This document shows positions 29,091 to 37,275 of a DNA stretch of 37,275 nucleotides, piece after piece. Numbering within the stretch: position 1 is the first letter of the stretch; each line of letters begins with the position of its first letter. Origin of the DNA: Priapulus caudatus. Its lineage: Eukaryota; Priapulida; Priapulimorpha; Priapulimorphida; Priapulidae. Position numbers and translations under genes: made by a program. The stretch spans positions 285,009-322,283 of the forward strand of contig NW_014577343.1 in assembly GCF_000485595.1 (NCBI RefSeq), written 5' to 3'. The notes under the pieces were generated by a model. The model was not told where the DNA came from, searched no databases, and worked only from the letters and a program-made list of their open reading frames with translations.

Positions 29091-29513
29091 ATATGTGACA
29101 TTGGAAGCTATGGCAAGCTCAACTGGGGTAGACATCAATGCCCAATATGCAGGAGAATGCAGAACTTCTTGTTATTAGTAGACTTGCTACTTAGTCTGCC
29201 AGCTCACAGTGTTGACTGTGAACGAGGTTTTTCAGCTGTAAAACGAATGAAAACAGACTGGCGCAATCAAGGCAAATGGCTTAAAAGGAAGTCAGCAGTG
29301 AACACAGAAACAGCTGCCAACACCCTCTCGGATTCATCATCATCATCATCGGGAGGAGAGGAATATGAAGAAAGAGGAGGAGCAAGAGAAGAAGAAGAAA
29401 AAGTAGGAGGAGGAAAAGGAGGAGAAGAAGAAGGAGGAGAAGTAGGAGAAGGAGGAGAAGGAGAAGGAGAAGTAGAGAAGGAGAAGCGAGGAAGGAGAGG
29501 AAAGAAAAAGTAG
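29091..29513 (+). pseudogene. hAT transposase, last exon with hATC dimerisation domain
   Basis: TTTTTCCAG (ends 29090) precedes. The exon reads ICDIGSYGKLNWGRHQCPIC, then LLVDLLLSLPAHSVDCERGF and SAVKRMKTDWRN. ERGFS with an upstream LPxxxxxC and a following KxDxRN is the diagnostic C-terminal dimerisation block of hAT transposases. After WRN the frame enters Ser codons from a TCA repeat and then a Glu/Gly/Arg tract coded by a polypurine run, ending at 29511-29513. The acidic tail is probably repeat sequence rather than a selected part of the protein. Confidence 0.85.
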
Positions 29514-29612
29514 GAGAAGAGTGAGGAAGAAGAAAAAGAAGAGAAGAAGAAGAAAAAATAAGAAAGAAGAAGAAAAGAAGAGAGAGAGAAGAAGAAGCAA
29601 AGAAGAAAAATG
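29345..29612. repeat. Polypurine tract (GGA/GAA), about 265 bp
   Basis: The plus strand is nearly all A and G after a (TCA)n run at 29336-29350. Such mirror-rich tracts can form triplex DNA and stall polymerases. Its reverse complement, a CTTCC-rich tract, is at 32780-33110. Confidence 0.95.
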
Positions 29613-29639
29613 GTGATGTGTGTGTGTGAGTGTGTGATT

Positions 29640-30730
29640 AATTATTTGCTTGTTTTAATAAATTAGAATATTGGTATTCCCTCAATAGTTTATTATCTAC
29701 TTCTAACGCTCTGTGTTGCTTCGTTGATATGAATGAATGGAATTATCTACAATTTTGATATTCTGAGAAGAGAAATTGTGTGCGATACCTTTATCATAAC
29801 TAGAACTTTAGTTGTCTTGGTATCAAATAACTGCGTGTCGCAGGTATCAGAATTATTTTCGGTGATAGACCCAGATTTGAGTTCTGGTCCTGCACCCAAG
29901 TTACCAGAGATTATTTATTGCTAATTTTGACCTCTGTCCAACAAAATAATTATATATATTATATGTCCCCTGATGCATTGAAGTCTATACTGTCGGTATA
30001 GTGTTCGAACGTGCTTAAAGTTGCACAGCGTAATGATAAATGTAGTCTTGTAGATAAATTAAAGATCAATACTCGATCTTTTACGCCTGTGTTAGCTCGA
30101 GTTAAACACGATTATTCTTCCAATTAAGATGTCTGATGATCGAGCGTTAAGCGTGAAACTCGGAGTAACAGCTAACGTCATTCTTGTCCTTAATTTTATC
30201 TACAGACTGACAATTTTATAATATATAGTATATATATATATATCATATAATCTATATATATGTGGTCAAGCGGAAACATTATGGAACATGAAAGGACACC
30301 GTCTACAGGCAGATGATTCCACAAGTCCAGAATGATTTATTCAGGTATAAACTGTTCTTTACCAAGCAACATATTCAAGAAGCTCATAATTAGAGAGCTG
30401 CATATATCTCTATTATTGATGCCTCTTGATATATATCCTTCGCGCTTTAGATTTTGTATCTGACGATTTGGAACGATGCGCAGGTGCTATACATCTCAGA
30501 ACGATAACGCTACTAGTTGGATATGGCTATAGTATGTTACTTACTACCTCGCGATCGAGACATACCGTCAATATATGCCTGAGTATAACTCAGCCATCCG
30601 ATTCTGCCTTACTCCCGTCAAAGTTAATGACATGTCATACCTGTTCCCATTCCTTCTCTGAAGCCCACCCCAGCTAATTCTCCCGCACGAATTCTCTCTC
30701 CAAAGCAACCCAAGCCCCCACCAACCCCCA
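29640..30730. other. No gene seen; left inner arm of the palindrome
   Basis: AT-rich sequence with a TA run at 30219-30262. It pairs, in inverted order, with 30730-32780. The palindrome centre is near 30.73 kb, in CCAACCCCCACC-type sequence. Confidence 0.6.
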
Positions 30731-33700
30731 CCAAGCAGGAGGAGGCAACGAACGCAGGCGATGACGACCCTCCGTCCCGGAGAATTCAGCGCCGCTGCGG
30801 CGGTTCAAGGCATAGAGCGCAAGGTGGCACACGTATGAATTGAATAGAAGAGACTACTCCTTTGAACGAGGGAAGCGAGAATCAAGAGCCACGCCAAGGA
30901 AGATTGAGAAATTTAATTATGCCGGATCATGATCTCTCACAGGACTATGCATATTGAGAGGGTCGCATTCCGGCGCAATCGAGTATAGATCCGAATGCGA
31001 CTACCTAGCCGATCTCCAGACTCAATACGTTCGTCTCTAGATGTATCGACGCGCCTGGGGCGTCGACTCGGCGAAGTCGGGCCTCTCAAATAGGTAGGCC
31101 CTCCCGACAGAGCACTCAACCGGCGCGCGCCTGCGCGCCCCCGCGGGACATCGTTCACCAATCGATCAATCCACAACAATTTCGGTGCAAGGCCCGCGGA
31201 CATGATACTAGTATCAAGAGATCCATAAACTAGAGATTACTGAGCGCTCTTCCTACTGTCTATCACCCGCTACACGCTCTTGAATATTATGCCCTTACCC
31301 AAACAGTTTTCCACGGCCACTCCTCACCATAAGTCCCACATTACCAGTGCGCACCTGGCTTGATGGTAACCCCGCCCCCGCTCCATCTCGCTGCTAACGT
31401 CGCCACACCCCCGGTCGGCCTCTTCAAATGTTCGCTGCCCGCCCCGCCGCTACCCCCACTTATCGCCCGGCCGCCGCTCGCCCCCCCGGTCACCTCGCGC
31501 GACCCCCCCCGCACCCCGCCCCCCCCTCCCTCCCGACGCCACGCGCCGACGCGCCGACACCCCCCACCTCACGATCTGCCCCCCCCACCTTCTCCCCCTC
31601 ACCCCGTCTGCACATAATCATACCCTATCACCCTATCCATATACGCTACCCCCCCTCATCGCTACCTCTACTCCCATCCCTACCATCCAAGGCCCTATAC
31701 TACCACCCTTGTCAGTTACTCGTAGACCTACCAATTATACCACGAAAGAGACCCCCGACCCGCCCCCCCACACGGCCATCCCCACCCCCCGACTCACTCA
31801 ACGCTTTCCCCCCCACCTGCTCTACTCCCCCCCCACGCGCCCAAAGCCGCTTCTCTCCAGAGAACCCGCGCGCTTACTGTACGAATCCTCCCCCCGCTCC
31901 CACCGCCCCCCCACTCCACCACCCCCACCCCGCCAGTCCCTTCCTACACTTTCCCCGAAACGCCCCCCGCCCCGACCCACACCATCGCGTTTATACGACT
32001 CGGAGCCACTAACCGCCTTAGACAGCTCAAGAAACCACACACACAACACACACCTAAGTGATGTAACCCCCTTCGGTCTTTTACATTTATCTCAGAACCA
32101 TCCGCAATTATCTAGCGCTACGTGCCACCCACTCTACCACCCCTGAACAATGCGAACACTATACCATGACACCGTCAGTACCCCCTCCCCCCCCCCCCCG
32201 ACTCCAAACAGCCATCCCCCCAAGACATATATATACTACCCTTACGCCTACATCACTAACTACCCCCTCCCCCCCGCCCCTGGCCTCCAAAAGTTGGACA
32301 CAAAAAACCACACAACCCCACTTTGCCCGTCTCACCCCCACTCGCCCCTGGCAGCCCTACAACCCCCAACTCGCACCCCACCCCTCCCAAAACTCTCGCT
32401 ACTACACACACCAAACCCCATCCACCCACCACCCCCCGCCCCCCATCGCCCACCCCCCCTGGTACTTCCGCAACAACAGCTTACTGCAATACCCAGAGCC
32501 CACGCCGCCCCACCCCACTCACTACTCCCGCGTACCTCACCTTAAGGATTTCTAGGTATGATATAGGTATATCGGGAACGCACAAATTTGTTGTTCTCAG
32601 GAATAATTCAAAATTGTAGGATAAATCCATTCAGTCATATCAAAAGAAGCAAAAAGCGGGAGGGTAAGGAAGTAGACTATACTGCATGAATAGTAGACGA
32701 CCGGCCCGTACAAGTGATTTATTTTTATGTAAGAAAAAAATGTTAATAGGAGAAGAACGTCAAACGGAAAACATTACAAGGCAAACAATTTCCTTCTCTT
32801 CCTTCCCTGTCTTCTTCCTTCCTCTCTTCGTTCTTAGCTTCTTAAGCTTGCTTCTTCATTCTGTTTTATCTATTCCTTCCTTCTTCTCCGTCTTCTTCTT
32901 GCTTCATTCCTACTTACTTTCCTTGGTGTCTTCTTTCCCTCCTACCTTTTTCTGTCCTTCCGTTCTGCCTTGCTCTTACCTCAGGCTTCTCCTTCTCCTT
33001 GCTCGCGCTATCTCCCTCTCGCTTCTCCTACTGTCTCCTCTTCTCTTCTTCTCGCTCCTTCTCCGTCCTCCTATTTTCTTACTTCTTACGGACCTTGGCT
33101 CCCTCCTTTTCTTCATGATCTCCTCTCCGTCACCGATGAAGGCATGATAGGATGAATCCGAGAAGCGGAGCTGTTGCGATGAGCGTGTTTTCTGTGTTGC
33201 ACACTGCTGATTCCTTTTAAGCCATATGCCTTGAACTTGCGCATCTTGTATTTCTATGTCGGGTTTTACCACTGAAAAAACCTCGTTCCAGTACCACCAC
33301 TGGTTAGCCTCGGCCCAGACTAAGTAGCAAGTGCTACTAATAAGCAAAGATTCTTGCATTTCACGGCCATTATTGGAGGCATTGAGTCTAAACTCTACAG
33401 TGAGCTTAGTAGAATAGCTTCCAATGTCAGCATTCTGCAAAAATTCTAAAAGATAAAATACCTTTTTGAAACCAATTCAGTGTAGAGGAACACCAAAAAG
33501 TTCCAAATTTGAGTGCAGATCAATTTATTCAAATTGAAGATCACTACTCTAGTACTTGTGCGGTGAGAAAGTGGGATGCAGCACCATAGCTGTGCCTTTG
33601 TTAAATATCAAGAGTCTCTTCAAGGGACCTCATTCAGTATCCCCATTGACAATTCACCAGATAGAGATGCCGGCCTGGTTAATATTAGTCTTCCCTACTT

Positions 33701-36700
33701 GGCAGATTCTTTTTAATCAGGCTCAATTGATACCATCTTGGCTGTCGATTGGTCCATCGACATGTGATTCATGCTGCGAACCAACCTGAGAACAGTGCAT
33801 TAAAGGAATCCTGTATTGTAAGTTATTGTTTAAAGATAGAAAGCTTGAGTGTCTGGACCAGCTTTCTCTTATCCTTTTGTAAATTGGTGGAAACACTTAC
33901 TCACTCCTCCAAATGTTGCAGGTTTTGGGCCGAACGGACTTAAAAGCACAGGGAATTTACGCAGCTCGCTGTCTGGGCTAGTAGTCGTCGCTTTGCCTAC
34001 TCTACCATTAAGCTGCGGAGAGAGCAATCCCCGGCTTTGGTGTGTAAGGCTGCTTGCAATCCTGCATCCTATTACGCCGAATCTGCATTGAGATTTAGGT
34101 TTCTCTCGTGCCTGCGCGTTCATCCTTTCACGTTGGCAACTGGTCGCCTTCGGCCTCCTGCGCGCTGGGCGTCCGGTTCGCCCGGGTTCGTCACGGGTGT
34201 ACCCCGCTAATGCCGCGACGAGAAGTTCCCTTCCGGGTTGTGCCTGACAGGAGTGCGAAGTGAAACAGAAGACCTGGCCTGGATTAAATAGAAACCAGTT
34301 CGTCTTTAGCTCCCTGACGTAACCCTGGGGAAACAAAGAATCGAGAGACGGTTACTTGATGTTCTTCCTTATGAAGAAGGTATAGCTGCTCAACTGACTG
34401 AACGATGGTTGGTTCAGAAAGCCCTTAGCACGTTTCGCTTTAGCTTGTATCCCTGAGGGGTTGGCGCAGTCCGAGAGGCACGAAGGCGATAATTCCTCTC
34501 TACCGCCATTGCGCCTGCTGCGACTTGTCCCATCGTCTAATTATGGATTGGTTGGTAACATGAAGGACAGGGTTTGTCTCAAAAAGTGCGGGAAGATGAC
34601 TATCTGTCCAACGAATCCGCTGCTTCCCGCGTCGCTTCGCCGTGTGGTCCGATGTCAGGTTATGAGTCGGGAAGTGTTATTGCCTTCCCAACCCCCTCGC
34701 TTTGTGTAAAAAGAAATTGCATGCTTTGGCCTGTTGCTTGCAGGCATCTCTGTTGTGGACCCGAGGTATCGTTTGATCACTCTAAAAAAATTTGAAAAAT
34801 TTAAAATATAATAAGGAAATAGTTGAAAGTAAATTACAACATTCCTCCTGAGATAGTTAGTACAAAAGCGATTTTTATAATCATCATTTTTAATGATTTA
34901 CTGCCTGTGATATCCGCGTCACAATGACAGAATAAAAAAAATTATTTGGGCCAATAGGCCTAATCCTCTCCGAAGTTGGCTGCACATAGAATGCCAACAG
35001 TGGATATATCTATCACATAACCCTCCAGAGCTTGTGTACGTGTGGCCTACTCCCACCTGTGTTTGCTCTCACCTAGCACCGCCGTCCGTTCGGCGTCTCG
35101 GGAGGCCGGGTGCGCTGCGAACCTGTCTCTCTCCTGGCGGATCAGAACTCGACTACAGGATCCACCTCCTCGGTTTGGGGAATAGGGACGACTCTTCTCC
35201 AAGGTCGCCACCTTCTCGGTCAGTCCGAGCCACTGTGCTCCTAAGATCCCATTCGGCATGCGCAATTTGGAGCCATGAAAAGGGGCTTGCGATATCTTCG
35301 CAAGCTTACATGTCGTTTTAAACGCGCGGCGGGACCCTCTCCTCGCGCTCGCGCGAATGGACGCGTCCCGTCACCTGCTGCGTCGCTCCGGCCTCCTCTC
35401 GGTCGATGCTTCGGTATCTTAAAATATCTGGATCCGGCCTCTGCCTCCATGCGCTCTGCTCTCCGACCGCCTGCATGCGCTGCTGTTAGATAGAAACGTA
35501 TATCCAGCTTGATCTCTTCGAAGCCGCATACAAAACGAATAGGCCCAGAGAGTGAAACGTCGTATATAGTGAGTTTGTTCTTGATGATCCGATAAAGATT
35601 CGTGTATGTCTAATTGCCTGACTGCCTGAAAAGTTATCTCCAACCTTTAAATAAACATCTTCCAGAGAGAGGTTCTCCTAAGATCGACGTCAGGGCCTAA
35701 CATGGCACTGGACCGCCGAATTATAGGTTGGGATTGACTATCTTCTTCAGCCTGGTCGTTTTTAGACTCTCCCGCGCCCACGTAAGCCCCTCTCCTACTG
35801 GCCGATCCGACCGTACCCTGAACATATGAACTTGAAGCACTCGCCAAAATCGTCTTAACCCACCGCTCGCCAACATTACTCCTGCCCGCTCAGAGTTTGT
35901 CCTATCGGGGATGCGACTGTAGGTAGGAGCCCACGCCCCATCCCAGTTACTTTCCTCAGAGGAATACCTTTCAACCGTTCATCTCGGGTTGAACATCATG
36001 GTGCCGATATACACGACACCTTCTCGGTACCCGCGAGTCCGGTCATCGCCCTCGTAATCTTCGCTACATTTGTGATCGGCGAATACCCGACAGGCGCCCT
36101 AGAGATGTAGAAAGTGACCGACAGAAGGTAGTCTTTAATTCCTATCGAAACTCCAACCCCGTACAGTACCTACACAAAGTTTAATATCTTCCCGTAATTG
36201 GGCTTAATCTCAAGTAACTTAAGGGCGAGGCGTTCGACTTTGATATTCCAATAGTGAACATGTTTCCCTCGTAGTCGAGTCTGCCATCTATCGTAGAAAC
36301 ATAATTCATCATGCGGAGGTTCCCATCACAGAGATCACACCGTATGATCAAAGACTAGGAGGATCAGACAACCAAGTGGCGAGCGGTTCGAGTTTCATTC
36401 TCGAGTATTAGTTCGGCCCCTTCTGCATATACGGCCACTAAGCTTTCCTAGCCTGGCGATTCATTCCGGTAATGCGCCAATAATGCTGAAATATCACAAA
36501 TACACTCGCATAATAGTACGGATTCTGACCCTGCGCAGGAACAATTCCTGCGTATGCGTGCACGGGTCGCCCACATCCAACCTTGTTAGCGGCAATTCTT
36601 ATCACCCACAGGATCACTGTATGGTCCGATTCAATTTTTAGCATGAGTAGCATATGGAACATTCTCGGTCATTTACCAGCCTACCCAATCTTACTATTCG

Positions 36701-37275
36701 GGACTGCGATAAGGCTTCAAAAATAGGCTTTTCTCGCAGGGCATATGTTAAATCTGGGGGCTGGTGCAGGTGTCCGGTTTCAGGCCATTGTCTAGAGGGC
36801 GTTGCCGCTTTTGTTTTGTGAAATTGCACTTGTTTCGAATCGTGTTTGCGGAGAGAAGTGATGATTGGAGAAATTGCAAATCTACACAATATTGGATTTG
36901 GGTCTGTGGCAGGTATTTGCCAGAAAACATTTTTGTTTGTTTATAATCTAAGGCCATGGATATTTGTATCGCACCCAGATTTAAATTTGTTTTTTTTTTC
37001 GTTTCAAACCTCTGCTCATGCTTCTTTTCTCGATGGCATCTCTTCTGCAGATTTGGTTTTGTTTTCGGAATGGTAAATTTGGCACTGTCTCCTACGCTCT
37101 GCAGCCTGTTAATGTTACTATAGTAGATCTTGAAACAACAAGAAAATATTCAACATGGGGTTTGATTTGTATACGATATATGTGAGCAAAAAAAAGAGCT
37201 GGTAATGGGTGTTGTTCTGGGATTGTGGGACTTGTTTTGTATGTAGTGTTGGTAGAAACGAGAAACTGGTTGCGT
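30731..37275 (-). repeat. Noisy inverted copy of 26.7-30.73 kb (probable assembly artefact)
   Basis: Read on the minus strand, this arm follows the left arm in order. Anchors include 31150-31320 with 30350-30470, 32090-32170 with 29990-30050, 32560-32640 with 29735-29810, 33140-33430 with 29095-29340, 34560-34615 with 28255-28310, 34905-34960 with 28030-28085, 36440-36480 with 27335-27370, 36927-36948 with 26977-26999, and 37245-37275 with 26703-26725. The arm is about 1.6 times longer than its partner because of scattered insertions, many of them C-rich (31360-32540). No reading frame survives. Frames in it (proline-rich at 31.4-32.5 kb, hAT-like at 36.6-37.0 kb) should not be annotated as genes. 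Confidence 0.85.

Noticed and set aside
31360-32555. Long proline-rich frames that look like extensin or collagen-like proteins
   Set aside because: They come from C-rich insertions in the noisy inverted arm; flanking anchors align to noncoding 29.8-30.4 kb in reverse.
32686-33147. Leu/Ser/Phe-rich frame resembling a membrane protein
   Set aside because: It is translation of the pyrimidine tract, the complement of the polypurine run at 29345-29612.
36438-37076. A second, minus-strand hAT gene
   Set aside because: It is the inverted, error-rich image of 26.8-27.4 kb, not an independent gene.

Overview
The window is nuclear DNA of an invertebrate animal, and most of it is transposable-element debris. 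The evidence is the mix of parts: BEL/Pao and Ty3/Gypsy LTR elements, an RTE-like LINE tail, an intron-containing hAT transposase gene, THAP-domain exons with GT splice donors, and the last exon of an animal-type glycerate kinase. No bacterial operon, rRNA or tRNA is visible. A marine lophotrochozoan (mollusc or similar) would fit the repeat style, but that is only an impression. A run of ten N at 17083-17092 shows a scaffolded assembly.

Layout. 1-2550: LTR-like region and broken gag of a BEL/Pao-type element. 2551-6450: pieces of related Gypsy-type elements. Each has a 29-bp repeat array, then a putative 3' splice site, then a zinc-finger accessory ORF. A shared LTR/leader with the start of a gag and a separate LTR end with a tRNA-Pro-like primer binding site also lie here. 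6450-12170: minisatellites, THAP and SAM-like exon fragments, a 4-copy 145-bp satellite, a hAT-like terminus, and two conserved gene fragments (one a second DUF1759-like gag piece). 12176-17082: another accessory-ORF copy, then two partial copies of a Gypsy element's 3' half joined out of order and ending in the assembly gap. 17093-18980: no gene seen. 18981-19468: glycerate kinase last exon, minus strand. 19612-25201: CA repeat, LINE 3' end with (GAT)n tail, then a Gypsy element with internal deletion: LTR/leader, start of gag, integrase, accessory ORF, polypurine tract, 3' LTR. 25292-30730: hAT-like terminus and hAT transposase gene. 30730-37275: a noisy reverse-complement copy of 26.7-30.73 kb, so the end of the window is a large imperfect palindrome, most likely a chimeric, unpolished long read.

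The most novel-looking content is a family of accessory ORFs in the envelope position (3' of pol) of the Gypsy elements. Three variants are present (15747/22428; 3018/12200; 5429). The proteins share a short acidic, alanine-rich N-terminus and Cys/His fingers; the best-preserved variant also has a C-terminal coiled coil. Each start codon lies 0-5 nt after a TTG(T)-rich ...CAG or ...ACAG acceptor, as expected for a spliced subgenomic mRNA. In two elements, tandem arrays of nuclear-receptor-like AGGTCA half-sites lie upstream, one of them right after a primer binding site. Every copy here is broken, so the system is read from comparing relics.
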